64,000 nucleotides of DNA from Cricetomys ansorgei (GCA_026225945.1 JAMJFZ010000769.1:3901501-3965500); one strand, 5' to 3'. Numbered from the stretch's first letter, positions 35,881 to 48,479 are shown. Notes: generated by a model from the sequence alone, not told the origin. Made by a program: numbers and translations.

Positions 35881-37266
35881 GCTTATGACCTACAGAACAT
35901 GGGGTAAAAATTCATGTTAGGATGTGCTATGATAGTCACTGATTGAACATGAATACAATATGATTGGGGAAGAAACTTTTAGAAGCAAGGCAATGATTTT
36001 ATTAGAGCTTTCATATATATTAGGAAATTTTTCTGCATTCATTTCTTTAATTTTAATCTTTTCAATCTTTGAAAAAATTGGCATTCATCTTATCACTTTT
36101 TTGACATATGTATTATTTATGACAACATTATGGCTAAGACCTACCAGTTCAATATTTTAGTTTGAATGTGTTACAATAATAAATTATTTTATGACTTTTT
36201 TATAACTTCTTCAAATTACATTTGTTTCATGCTGTCCTTTTAAAAAATATTAAATACAAGTTATACCATATTTTAAATTAATTATTCTGTCTAGATATCT
36301 TACCTCTCCAGTATTATTTAAAATTAGTAACATCCACTACTAATATACGCACATATAGAGATTTCTCATAATCTAAAAGATTTGATAGAGTACCATATAG
36401 ATTTAATTATATTATGTGATCCCTCCTGAAAATCCGAATACTGAATGTCTAACCTTGAGATCATTTAGATAGATTCGTTTTGTGGGTTGGTGATTTCAGA
36501 GGGAGGTAACAACTAAAAAAAAATAAGAGAACAATGAGGGGGCTACAAATTACAATTTGTAATTTAAGCTTTCCTTTGAGCACTACAAAAAATATAAGAT
36601 CTTCCCCATTGTTAAACTCATACAGGATAGTAGAATGGAGTTAATTATTGTGGCAACATTATTAACCATTACGTGGTGATGTCCATGAAAATTAGTAGAC
36701 CTGGGAATAGCAACATGGTTCAATATGTATGTTCCTTGTTCTCTGCTGTCTGTCTGTCTCCTTCCTCTCTGCCCCTGCCCTAGTTCTTTTTTATTCCAAA
36801 TCCTCTCTGTCTCCACCCAGCCTTCCAATATACAAATCAATGGAGCCTAACCTTCATCTGCCTTAAGGCTAAGGAATGTCCCATTCTTGTGGAGAGCCGT
36901 ATAGCCACTCCTTTGTTTACTGGTAGGCAGTGAATCCTTTACTTGCTTCAAGGACAGCTTATTGGAACATTATCCATAACTAAAATCTCCCACAACAGTG
37001 GGTGTCTGATGAGCCTGATGAGCCTGATGAGTTCAGTTTGACTCCTCAGACTCACATGATGAAATGAAATAACATAACTCCTGCAAGTTTTTTTTTAACC
37101 TCTACCCATGGTATGTAGAATGTGCACACACAAAAAATAAATGTCTAAAATATTTTAAATAATTTTATAATAATCTTACCAGATACTGTGTTAGATTACT
37201 GTTTGGTTCATGATACCAGGAGTGACAACCACATTAAATATTCATTTAATCTGTGTTTTCAAATCA

Positions 37267-37319
<53 letters not shown>

Positions 37320-38119
37320 ATTATGTGTATGTATATGAATATCAATATTGTTAATTTAACAACCTTGTAAAATATTTACTAAACTCTGTTTTACAGATTA
37401 CAAAAGTTAAAATGACTTGTGTTTCTGCTATTTGTATCCTATATCGGTACTATTTTTAGAGAAAATTTGAACAAGGGAATTCAAAATAAAGATGAACAAA
37501 TGCAATGGTTTACATTTGTTTTCAGATTGAGTTAAATTCCTCTAATTAAGAAAAAAATGCCTGTTGTTCAATGTTCCTTTCCATTTAATGAAGCACTAAA
37601 GATAATACATAATTATAAGAAGGTATTTAGTAAAAATAAACAAGAATGTAATCAGAAGACTTTGGAGATGGGATGAAAGTGGAAACAGAAAGATTGCTTC
37701 ATCTCAGACCAGCAATACCAGGAAGGCCATTTTAGGACTCAAAAACATGATTTCATATGATCTAGGCATTGTGTCTGACCTTTTTTTAGACAGAGCATGT
37801 GAGCATACATGTGAAGATAGATGCAACATGAATTGTATTATAAGCTCTAAATTGGGCACAAAGATTTCTAGCAACTTTTCTTGCAGTCTAATGTAGAAAA
37901 ACTGCAAGAAGATAATAATAACACGTTTTGGAGTCTGTTACCTCTGCCTAAATGGTATCTCTTCTATTTTTCTTTGTTTTAACTTTAGCAAGTAGTTTCC
38001 TAAGTTGTGAAATGCTCATAATACTTTCCTTATGTATTTGTGAGGACTCAATCAGAAACCAATGTAAATTCTATAATCAGTATCTGCAATAAATAGTACA
38101 CAATATACAATGATACTGT
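35881..38119. other. AT-rich DNA with a (GT)n tract and a CT-rich block
   Basis: No gene is seen. (GT)n with CG interruptions lies at 37267-37319. About 36730-36830 is C/T-rich. 'ctgatgagc' is repeated in tandem at about 37007-37034 (9-bp period). 'AAATTACAattTGTAATTT' at about 36546-36564 is a small perfect hairpin. The 85-codon minus frame at 36583-36840 overlaps the CT-rich block and is unassigned. Confidence 0.55.
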
Positions 38120-38301
38120 TTGTCCAGTGTTTCTGTGTATGTACATGTGAGTGCAAGTGCCTTCAGAGGTCAGGGACATATGATAACCCTGAAGCTGGAC
38201 TTATATGTGTATGTGAGCTGTCTGACTTGGGTACGTGGAATGAAACTTACATCCTTTGCAAGACCAGTATGTGTTCTTAACCACTGAGATATCTTTCCAG
38301 T
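38120..38301 (-). repeat. B2/B3-type SINE, antisense
   Basis: The plus strand reads 'gtatgtacatgtgagtgcaagtgccttcagaggtcagggacat', 'gaagctggacttatatgtgtatgtgagctgtctgacttgggtacgtggaatgaaacttacatcctttgcaagacc', 'tgttcttaaccactgagatatctttccag', the reversed order of the tRNA-derived SINE. Confidence 0.88.
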
Positions 38302-40448
38302 TTTGAAGTTATTTTAATTTTTTATCTTTTATTATTGGCATACCAAAGGAATTTAACTTATGTTGCTACGCCTATATCCACTTCTTCCAAGAATAAGTCA
38401 GATTTAAATTAAATGACTAAGTTTCTAAGAAAAATATTTAATTGCAAAAGTTTGTGATTATGTGTTGGACCATATCTTGCCAATTAGGATTGTAAATTAT
38501 GATGAAGATTGCAGCATCAGTAGTAGAGTATTCATTTTACCTTCTCTTTGAAATATGGGAAATAAACCATATTAACATTTCAGAAGTCAAGAAAAAACAA
38601 GAAGGCCTGGAGTCATTTGAAATGTTTCCCATGTTTCTACTATCACATTGTGTCCTGGGACTCTTTCCAATACTCCATGTTTCTCTCAGTTTCATTTGTA
38701 GTTAATCTTTCCTCTGCTCATGCTTGTATACAATATTTCCAAATCTATTTTTGTCACAAATAAGCCTCCATGGACAAATGTATTTAGGAGAGGCTTCCTT
38801 ATTTAGGTTTACATAAATGCTGGGTTTTTCCGCCTAGCTGTTGGCAAATTTGAAGGGGGAAAAAAGGGCTCTGAGTTTGAAGTAATTCTGAGAGGAGCAC
38901 TGGAAACACAGCTGTGCTGTGTCATCATTGGAGCCTAGAAGAAAGTTCTTTAATACCTCCTCAGACTCTGAGAAAGGCTGCACATCCTCTAACAAAAGGT
39001 ATTTAACACATCCGTGTCTCTGAGTGGAAAATCATTTCACCTGCTCCCAGAAGTTAATATAGGGAATGCCAAAAGAGAAGTACAATTTTTCCAATAAAAA
39101 TTTTGTATCTAGAAAAACAGGTAATCAATTGCTTCCTTTATTTCTCATGAGCTGATTTTTGTTTAGTGGAGAGAATTCCAGAAGTGAAATTAAATGTACC
39201 AATTCTAAAGTTAAAAAAATATGATAATGATAATTCAATAAGAAGAAAAGTATAAAATACCTATCCATTATTTATTTAGTTTTTCCAGAAGTGAAATCTT
39301 ATGTGCAACAAATAAAAATCTATAAACAGACCACTAACTCCTTTTGTGTGAAGGTTTATCACTTACTTCCTACTTTATAGATGACAATAGCAATATATCC
39401 TACTTCATACATTTGTCTATGATTCTCCATGTCTTTTGGCATTTATCTTTATCTCTTTCTTTTTGTGTTCCTACAGGTCATTTTTAGCTCCAAACTGATT
39501 CACTGTAATTTAAGACAATGTCAAAGTTTCACCAGTCTTGTTCTATCTGCTTAAGTCCTGATTCCAAACAACCAAGGGAAACTGGCAGAGATTAAGGCAA
39601 AATCCATACATGTTGACAGAGATTAATCAACATGGTCTCTATGAAGTAGATGGCTGTCTTACTCAAAGTCGTTTTTGTACTTCTGAAGTATAAGACACTT
39701 CCATTCACCACTGTAATCAATAACCTTTATAACTGATCCAACCAGGTCCAAATAAGCCAATCTAGTCTGCCCTTTACTAGGGATAGTACATGCCCTTCTC
39801 CAAATATCCTTAAATACAATCACAACTACAGCTACTTCTTAACTAAAGGAAAAGTTAAAGTATTAACAAATTTTTTAAAAATGATGAAGTAAAACTTGCT
39901 TATATTTCAACAACATTAGAATGTATACAATGGTAAGATTTGGACTATCAATTTAATGTTTATGTTTTCAGAGAAATAGAGTAAAGTGAGAAGGTTCTCC
40001 AGAGTTAGAGTAGCCATTAACTATGGTTAAGATGGTGTATAAAAAGCTGATGGTTTAACTTTAGTATTAATTCAGTTTTTTTTTAATTGTTTGAAAATAA
40101 TTTGCTTTGAGACTATTCAGGAGACACACTCTTTTAAAAAAGATTAACCTGACCTCTTAAAGTAACATTAAGCTATTTTTCTCTTTTTATCATATGTTAA
40201 TATCCATGGCTTTTTCCAATAAGAAATTTAAAATAAGGGAGTTTAGAAGAAATGACTTAACAACATCAACACTTCCCTATGCTTTTATACTTATCAACTT
40301 GAATATTTATCATTATATATAGCATTTGAGTCATTTTGATTTTTATTCATCAATATGTAAAGTTGACAGGCTTTGCAAAATTATATATGGCAACATAGTC
40401 TATCCTTTTGTATTTATATATTATCCATTTATTTGTATTTTCTATATT
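38302..40448. other. Unique DNA including a low-repeat stretch
   Basis: No gene is seen. About 38760-39110 is less AT-rich and repeat-free, a candidate conserved non-coding stretch (inference). Frames at 38499-38705 and 40326-40535 show no domain. Confidence 0.45.
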
Positions 40449-40763
40449 TGTCGTAGAAGTTTATTTATAGTTATGTTTAAAACAATTGTTTTTGTGCACT
40501 GTTGGCAAAATGGATGCATAGACTTTAGAATTTAATATTATCTGTAGGTGTTAGAATTCTGTAAGAAATGTTTGATTGTTAATATTCGGCACATGAGGAG
40601 TTCTGAATCAAAAAAGCACTTGAGTTCAAATGCTCTGGGTTCCATTGTCAACGCTGGCATTGGCCAGGATGGTGGTTCCCTCTGTTGAGGTCTGGCAGAA
40701 TTTCCACTATGAAAATGCCCCCTTGTCTTCTATGCTGAACCATCCCATAGGTATACTGCTACA
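40449..40763 (+). mobile_element. 5' LTR of a short two-LTR retroelement
   Basis: This block matches the one at 42171-42467 in order: 'gaagtttatttatag...gtgcactgttgg', 'cacatgaggagttctgaat', 'agcacttgagttcaaatgctctgggttccat', 'ggatggtggttccctctg...tctggcagaatttc', ending 'actgctaca'. Immediately after it, 'gatgtttgcaacatggggc' keeps part of a lysine-tRNA primer-binding pattern (CAAC.TGGGGC), which suggests class II (ERV2). The left end is approximate. The two LTRs are visibly diverged, so the insertion is not recent. Confidence 0.78.
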
Positions 40764-42170
40764 AATGATGTTTGCAACATGGGGCAGGACATCATGGGGC
40801 AGGACATCACACATAGAGACAAGGAAGAAGAGAAAGAAATCAGACCTCACTGAGTATGTTCAGGGAAGCTACCAGAGGATAGAGATTAAGGTATTAACTG
40901 AAGGCTCCTAAAGGAAGAGGAGAGAGGGAAAGGAAATAAGCCTTTAAGAAGAGAAAAGGCTGTAAAATTAAAAAATAAATAAGAGAAAAAAAAAGGCTCT
41001 GAGGTGAGGGCCACAGAATGGAGGCCCTTAGAAATAAAGAATTCAAGTGGGAGCAGGAAAAAGCAAGTTTCTTACTGCTTTTTCTGATCATGGAGATGAC
41101 AATCCCTCCCAATGCTGGTGGTAGCATACTGTTTCACAAACTGACTTTTCTAATAGCTGTGTTGTATGTGTATAAAGCTCAAGATGTTGTGTTTGAGATC
41201 TGTGGAAAGGGTTGTATGTTTACCCATAGCAGTGGTGAAAAAGAATGCCTAACTGTCACAATGTTTCAACTGGAGATTCTACTCACAGGCCCAGGACCTG
41301 TTGCTGTTGAGGAAGCCATGGCATAGAACCAAAAGGCCACTTAGTTAAACTGAACAGTTTTTCCCCTGCAAATCTGACTACAAGTAGTCAAGATACTGAT
41401 GATGGTGATGAGAACTCCACCCCATGAGGGAACCCTTACTGCAAACAAAATAACCAGTTACTTTTTCAGTAAACCAGACTCTATCTTAAAATCTGGATAG
41501 TGTTTCCTCAGGGTCAACACACAGAAGCTGTCCTTTAGAACTTTCTGAGGTTTTATCTTGTGCTGGTGGCTCAACTTGGTACTGTAGGAGTCTCCCAGGT
41601 GTTGCTGGTTTTGAAGGCATGGAGGGGCCATGGAGGGCTGCTGAGGCTTGGCACAATGAGAGGCCAGAAGAGGCTATTGGTGAAGGTGTAGCCTCAGTAG
41701 TAGTTGAAGGACAAGATTTGAAGGGGTCATGTAAAGAAGTTGAGGCTTGGCACCATGAAGAGAGCCCAGGAGAGGATATTGGTGAAAGTGATGACCAGTT
41801 GCATCAGAAGACCCCAGCATTCTGAAGATGCTATTACCATGGGATGACCACCAAAAACAGCAGCAGTGAAATGAAGCCAGCTGGAGCCTAGAGGACAAGC
41901 TATGTGTGCTGCAGAAGGCAGAGCCAGAGAAGTGACCCAAGTCCTTTGGAGGAGCCTAGCAGATTGTGTGTAAGTTCCAGATAATTGGATATTAATAATG
42001 TTTTCTGCTGTCCAAAGACATGTGAAAAGCTTGATAGATGTTTGGTTTCATTTGGTCCTGTTCATTGGCAACCCTCATGGCTGTTCCTGTTGTAAATGGT
42101 TTTGCTGGTATAATGTTAAATTGTGCTGTAAAGGTAAAGCAATTTTTCTATATATACAGAAAAGGGGAAA
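40764..42170 (+). mobile_element. Internal region of the two-LTR element, no gag/pol seen
   Basis: About 1.4 kb lies between the LTRs, far shorter than a coding retrovirus. It ends in a polypurine tract, AAAAGGGGAAA (42160-42170), directly before the 3' LTR, as reverse transcription requires. I recognise no protease, polymerase or envelope motif. Two short frames (41018-41326, 102 codons; 41619-41825, 68 codons) have no known domain. The second spans a two-copy repeat of about 105 bp, which gives two EAWH-x-E-x(3-4)-E-x-IGE units. 'catggggcagga' is also duplicated near 40779-40808. It is probably a non-autonomous element moved by a relative. Confidence 0.72.
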
Positions 42171-42467
42171 TGTTGTGGAAGCTTTTTTTAGTTAGGTATA
42201 AAATATTGTTTTGTGCACTGTTGGATGAGGGGCAGCCTAGGCTTTGGCATTTTGTATTGACTGCAGGCATTGAATTTATGTGACAGAAGTTGATTGCTTA
42301 TGATCTGCACCTGAGGAGTTCTGAATGAATAAAAACACCTGAGCTGAGATGCTCGGGGTTCCACTATAGAGTCTTGTGCTGGACAGAATGATGGTTCCCT
42401 CTGCTTTGATCTGGCAGAGTTTATACCTATGAGAACTCCTCCATGTCTTTTTTGGTGAGTTGCTACA
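42171..42467 (+). mobile_element. 3' LTR of the short two-LTR retroelement
   Basis: It begins TGTTGTGGAAGC after the polypurine tract and ends GAGTTGCTACA. TATAAAAT (42197-42204) and AATAAA (42328-42333) are placed as promoter and poly(A) signal in U3 and R. Alignment by eye to 40449-40763 is clear along the whole length. No exact 6-bp target duplication is visible. Confidence 0.82.
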
Positions 42468-43304
42468 GTAGACTAACTACTACATATATTTTTTCAGGAT
42501 AGTGCACACCACAAATAGATACCACTTCTATAAGAGGAAAGTAAATAAATCGGTTCATACTAACATATAAACTGTGTATGTAAGAAAACAAGAAGTCAAA
42601 AGAGAACAGGACCTGACTTTTGTGAGAAAGTAGAAGCATCATACAAAAGTTATAAATGAGATAATGTGAAACAAGGCACAAAGAATCAGACAAAGTTAGG
42701 GAAAAAAGCAGATTGGTATTGCACAGAGAATTAAATTGAGTATGGAAAAGCACCCTTTCTCTTTCTTATTAGATTGATATGATTATGATGATATTTTTTA
42801 TATCAAATCACAACTTATTCTCACAAAAGATAATTGAACATGTTTTCAAGGATTAAGTTTTATAATACTACTAGCAGGGTTACAAACTTGGAATATTTAT
42901 AGACATTTATAGAAAGTACAATCTATTACTCCTGTAATTTTGAGTCCTTTATTATTATATTATCATATCTTATAGTATTGTATAGTATGTATCATTATGA
43001 ATATGACTCCTTTGATCGTTTAGTAGATTTTAATATTTGAACTTTAATGGCATTAAGTAACATTTGTAGGCTTAATAAATATTCCAATAAACACAACAGT
43101 TGTATTATATGAATGTCAAACAAAAATGTTACTATGATTCCAAGAGCTGCATTACTAGAAGACTGTTGACAGCAGATTATATTTTATTTTCTCTCTATGA
43201 ACACTTTTGAAATATTCCTCTCTTGCCTGAGTCAGAAATGGTTATATTTTTTGTGAATAATGGTTCACCTTCTTTAGCATATTCTAATTTAAATTTTATG
43301 TATA
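42468..43304. other. AT-rich unique DNA
   Basis: No gene is seen. The 96-codon minus frame at 42463-42753 has no recognisable motif. Confidence 0.5.
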
Positions 43305-43498
43305 TGGATGTTTTGTATGAATGTATGTAATGTGTACAACTTGTGTGTCTGATGTCCACAGAGATTGGAAGATAGCGTAGGATACCCTGGAAATGGATTT
43401 ACAGAGGTTCTAAGCCATGAAGTGGGCACTGGGAATCAAACTCTGGTCCTATGGGGGAGCAGCCAGTGCTCTTAGATGCTATTCATTGCTCGAGCCCT
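43305..43498 (-). repeat. B2/B3-type SINE, antisense
   Basis: The plus strand reads 'ttgtgtgtctgatgtccacagagattggaagatagcgtaggataccctggaaatggatttacagagg', 'gtgggcactgggaatcaaactctggtcctatgggggagcagccagtgctcttagatgc', with a degenerate reversed head. Confidence 0.82.
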
Positions 43499-45114
43499 GT
43501 TACATACAGTCTTATCCATGTAACTATTAGTTCACTTCTTTGAGTGGCCTTGTGGAATGAATGGAATCCAAAGTATATTATCTTTTATGAGGAAATGTTT
43601 AAGACTTAAGGTATTTTTAGAACTAATTTTACTTTGTTTATCTTCTCCATCTCCATGATGATTTATGTTAGCCTCAAATTTTTCAGCTGTTTTACTTTAT
43701 TTCAGCTTTATATAGATGTATATATATTTGAAATTTATATTAAATATTCTCTGATATTAGTATTATTAATGAAGATTAATAAGGAAGAAAGGGAGAGGAG
43801 GTATCATGCAGAAAACCAGAAGAGAAATGGAAAGGAAAATTAAAAATACATGTCACCCTTGAAAGTATACATACATGTAACATTATGCATACTGAGTAGA
43901 TATGTATGTATGTATGTAACAATAATTAATGAAATAAGTTATGAGTTTGAAAGAGAGCAAGTAGGGTTATATGGGAGGGTTCTGAAGGAGGAAATATAAG
44001 GAAGAAATGTAATTATAATCTCAAAAAATACATGGTTCTCATCAATTTATAGCTTTTAAAATATAAAAGTAAAGAAAAAGAACAAAAAACTATAGAGTCA
44101 TATTTGTTATACACAGGTATTTGGAGAGGAAAAGCTTTCCTTAACACTATTATTCAACTTTGAGATCTTGTCCTAGATAACAGTGGTCAGATCTATTGTA
44201 ATTTGGTTCCATATGTTTATATGTTCATGGTCTATGACAAAGCCACAAAAATCTCAAAATTCATTTTGAGAATCATTTTATCTCAATTTGCTAAGTTTGT
44301 ACTCATAGTAGAAATGGCATAAATGAAAAATAAATCTTGATAATAAATAATTTTTTCTAATATGCTCTGTTTTCTTATTTAGTAACTTATTCTTTGACAG
44401 TATCATACATGTGTATGATATAGTCTGGATACATTTGTTCTCTTTTCTTAGTTAAACATATAAATAGGTTGTATAGTATCTTCCTAAGCAGGGGACAAAG
44501 AAAAGATCTAAAAAGCAGTGCTTGCTTTTCTTCTCGATCTGCTAGAAGAGCTAAGAATATAAAACACATTTTTGTGTAAAAAGAATCACTACCTTTTAAT
44601 TTTAGTTAATAACAAAATTAAAACACTTTCCTTTCTCTTTTGTTCCTTTACCACTCCAATTCACTTTTGTTCTGAACTAATATCATCGTACTAAGTCCTC
44701 CAAAATAGAACAAACAATTAAATGCTACCCATATCTACTATTGTGGGAGTTAAATAAGTAATTTACAATTCAGGGAAATCCCACTAGGATTATCTTTCTA
44801 TAGATGTCTCATCTTCATGGGTGCTTTTTAAAATGATATTAAATCATTCTCTAAGAATAAATATTATATGTCCCCACTCATTTCCATCTCTACCTACAAA
44901 CTGATAAAACTGAACATATCTTTTTAATATCACTGTTCCATAGATGCAGACTCTTCCATTTTTCAAACACTTTTATCTTTTATTTATATTGCCTGATATA
45001 TATGCAGATTCAAGGTAAATGGAAGTTTATTCTTTGGCTAATTCAATCCCTGGTCCTTAGAGAGATTCAGCCTCTGTACAATCTAATCTTAAAGATACAA
45101 GCCTGGACCTAGAT
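43499..45114. other. AT-rich unique DNA
   Basis: No gene is seen. A (TATG)n run of about five units occupies 43899-43919. The frames at 43634-43843 and 44387-44569 are unremarkable. Confidence 0.55.
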
Positions 45115-45578
45115 GGCTTCAGCCTCTGAGACTTATTGCTGACTGAGCTCATTCTGACTATCTTCTGAATGAACTAAAAGTTGTAAACTGTCTACTTCCA
45201 ACTTTCTGCCTTCTCTCTTAGCTTATTCTGGACTGGCTTTTCTTTCCTTACTTCTGAGCTGAACTATGAGCTGACTGCACTCAAACTGCTTGACTGAACT
45301 AACTCTCTGAACTCTACCTTGTCTGTTCCCCGTCTGCTTCCAGACTCTACTTCTACCTGGCTTCCTTGTCTGAACTCTGAACTCTGTCTTTACTCTCTGC
45401 TTTGCCTCTTGAGCTCCACTTCTGCCTCCCAAGTGCTGGGATTAAAGGCATGCACCACCACTGTCTTCTGAATTGGGATTAAAGGTGTGTGTTACATTGG
45501 GATTAAGGTATATACGAACATTCTTTCTACTCTAGAGCATCCATGCTGCTGAATTAAAAGATAAAATGATCTTCTACA
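45115..45578 (-). mobile_element. CTGA-rich LTR-like repeat, copy 2
   Basis: Same family as 19520-20081 and 48480-49542. It has many CTGACT/CTGAACT steps, then the best-preserved antisense B1-head segment in the window ('tctgcctcccaagtgctgggattaaaggcatgcaccaccactg', 45421-45463). Further 'ggattaaagg' and 'ggattaaggt' units start at 45476 and 45499. It ends 'ccatgctgctgaattaaaagataaaatgatcttctaca'. The minus-strand terminus TGTAGAAGATC corresponds to TGTAAAGGAGT of copy 1. The minus frame at 45223-45432 is a shadow. Confidence 0.6.
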
Positions 45579-47309
45579 GCCTGCCACACATGTGGCTGAA
45601 AATTTTCAATCCCACTACTCTTTTATCTTTTTATAATTAGGCCCTTGAAGAAGATCCTTTGTTTAATATGACATGGTAATGCCCCCACAGATAGTTCTTA
45701 TTTCAGGTGTAGCATTTTATATTAGCCTAAAGAGTTTAATTATTAAGTTAGACTCATAGTAAATAATAGTTCCTAATCAATAGCAAGCTATGCTAATGAT
45801 TCAAAGAATACTTGTAAGTGTGGTGATGTCACACTAAAGAAATTCTTGGGGTTCTTTAAACTCAAAGTGAGCCCAACCATGTTTTAAAGTGCTCTTCCTC
45901 AAACTGATGTCATTCTCATTACTTATTAAACATCATATCAAACATGAACTGAGAAAAGAATTGGAACTTTTTGTCTTAAAGACTCTTTTAGCAGAATTTT
46001 ATGAGGGAAGAAGTTGCTTTCCTGATGCATACTGACCCAGAAAAGCCTACAGATCCACAAATTTATACTATCAACCTGTACTCACACATTGCTTTCAACA
46101 TTTATTGTGGGGATCTGCTATTTTCATGGCTGTTTTTAACCCTACTACTTTCAACGATTGATGTTAGACTTAATTACTACAACATAGAAACATTATTCTG
46201 AGTCAGGGTTATAAAAGGGTCACAAGGGAAAATATGGAACATAGTTTTAAGATTAAAGCTATGTGCTCAGCTTAGCTTGTAATAGTTGATTTCATAGGGT
46301 GGCCAAGGCATAGTAAGATTGATTACTTTGTTTTCTTAAATGCAAGTTAAATTTAAACAAGCTGAGTACACAATAGGGAAGCAGATTGAATGCATAGTTT
46401 TAAATGATCTCATAGCATATGATTCACTTAGCTACATAGTTCAATTTGTGAAGGCAATCTTACAAGAGGCATCTCCAGAAAAGTCATTCCCATAGGTATG
46501 CAACAAAACATGTGGAATACTCTTTTTCTAAAGCAACCAGATTATGTGTCCATTTGTGTGTGTGTGAGAATTGTGATAAATTTGCATGTTATACATTTTC
46601 TATTATTAGGCAGTTTCACATATTCATATAATAAATTCTCCCTCATCTCCTATTGAACGCTTCTCAACAAGTTCCATCCTACTTTCATGTCTTTTTATGT
46701 GTAATTTATGGAATTTAATTAGGGAATTTTACTCGAGCATGGATAGGAGGATGCTTCCATTAATAAGCTCAATTTGTGACTGGATACACCACTGAAAAAA
46801 GTGACACCTCTCCTCCCACATCCATTAATTGCAGATAATCTTTTAGGGAGAAATATGATGAAATGTTGACTGGCACAATCTTATACTTCTCTTGTGTAGA
46901 AAAACATAGCTTCAGTGAATTACTGAATAAGATAGCTGTGTCATATTCAGAAGACCTTTACTGTTTAGATAAGTCTTTTAAAGCTTTATGGTTCCTTAAT
47001 TTTATATACCATCAATTCTACAAATAAAAAATGCTCACTTGACTGCCTCTATTCTCCAGCTAACTTTGTTTGTTTACATAAAATAGGCAATCTATTTCAT
47101 AAGTATATTGATATGATAAGATAAGCCAGTAGAGTTAGAGGTAATTATTCATCACTCATAGCACAAGAGAATTGGTTATAAGCCTATGTTTAACTATAAG
47201 CACCTAACTTAAGCCTTGAAAACATTTTCATATTGACTGAATTATTATATATAGTGCACTAATATGTGTTATCACAATTACGGGCTCATTGACAAAAAGT
47301 GTTGCCCCT
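45579..47309. other. AT-rich unique DNA including a low-repeat stretch
   Basis: No gene is seen. About 46640-46990 is mixed-composition and repeat-free, with several TAATT cores ('ggaatttaattagggaatttt', 'ccattaattgcag'). It is a candidate conserved non-coding element, by inference only. The 66-codon frame at 46001-46201 is unassigned. Confidence 0.45.
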
Positions 47310-47900
47310 TACCTTTATGGAGCTTGGTTACTGGAAACAGTATACAGATAATGCAATAAATGTTCACAGGAGCTAAAATATATTGCATGTCACAAAAATT
47401 GAAAAAAAAATGAGGATCCCTTAAAACTTGCTAGAAGAGGGAAATTTAATCTGAATCTTAAAGGATAAAAAGACTTTATCTAAGAAGAGAAGGGAAGACA
47501 GTCATTCAAAATTCAGAAAATCATAAGGATAAAGGAAATAGTGATTTATGGAACAATTACAGTGCTAAAGGGAGAGTAAAATTTTAGGTAGAATCCCCCC
47601 AGGGAAGGAAAATGGGCATGAATCTCAAATATTTTTGTTTCCATTTTTCCAACCTAAGGGAAACCACTGAATACGTTAAAGTTATAAGATCCATATCATG
47701 GGTTTCAATTCCTTTTATTATTTCATATTCAGCTATTCTCTTACGTGTTCAATAGATATTCACTGAGGGCCCAGTACTATCTTAGGGCTGATTTTAGATT
47801 TAGTGAATGGAACCACATGCTTTCTCTCGATTTTATATGTAAGGGGATATGAACAGAGGAAAACTAACCAAAATATTTTGCTATAAAATATGAAGCTTAT
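47310..47900 (+). repeat. Ancient mammal-wide LINE (L2-like) remnants
   Basis: 'cttacctttatggagcttggttactggaaacagtatacagataatgcaataaatgttcac' and 'ctgaatcttaaaggataaaaag' follow the 'atggagctt.c.ttctagtggg...acaataa' and 'ttga.tcttgaaggatga' phrases of old mammalian LINE-type repeats. From 47738, 'gtgttcaatagatattcactgagggcccagtact' resembles the '..aacaaatatttattgagcacctactatgtg' phrase. Two pieces seem to be out of order. Highly diverged. Confidence 0.45.
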
Positions 47901-48289
47901 GGCAAGCAAAAAAAGTTTCAGTGAATAAAATTAGCAGAAATACAGGAGGTTTGGCCTTCATGCTAAGGCATAAGAAAAGAAACCATTCTTGGTCACTCTG
48001 CATGACAGAAAAAACCACCTTGGATTTGTAATGAACAGATAATAAGGAACATTAAAGCAAAGTACAAGTCAAAACTTTTAGTTTTCTTCAATAAGTCAAA
48101 AGTTTAGTGATGAAACTATTGATAATAAAAGTTAAAGTTTCTAGAGCATGTATCTATTTTGAACCACATAAATTTGCTAGCACACAGCTGTCTAATCAAT
48201 TTAAATGACAGTTTCAAGTGGTTTCAATGGTTTAGCTTTTATACCAAACATTTAATTCATTTAATTTAATTCATAAAAAGAAAGAATAT
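47901..48289. other. AT-rich unique DNA
   Basis: No gene or repeat is recognised. Confidence 0.5.
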
Positions 48290-48395
48290 TACATACACTT
48301 TAGTAATGAGAAAACTGAACCTTACTGAAATTAACTAATTTGTTCAGAGAGAAGTGGCCCAAAAGGAAATGGATTTATCACTTCCCAGTGGGACT
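48290..48395 (+). repeat. MIR SINE core (ancient)
   Basis: 'gtaatgagaaaactgaaccttactgaaattaactaatttgttcagagagaagtggccc' tracks the MIR core 'gatgaggaaactgaggc.cagagaggttaagtaacttgcccaaggtcacacag..agtgg'. This is an old mammal-wide SINE and is not rodent-specific. Confidence 0.6.
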
Positions 48396-48479
48396 CATAT
48401 GGCATATTGTAACAAAATGATCTTAGAGAATATTAATATGATAACCATTTACAAAGACTACTGATTGGATACACTCTAA

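Noticed and set aside
36546..36564. Perfect AAATTACA/TGTAATTT hairpin
   Set aside because: Very short AT palindrome expected by chance in AT-rich DNA; no T-run or paired feature to suggest function.
41018..41326. 102-codon frame in the short two-LTR element, considered as an accessory gene
   Set aside because: No recognisable domain, no second copy to test for selection; reported only as part of the element.
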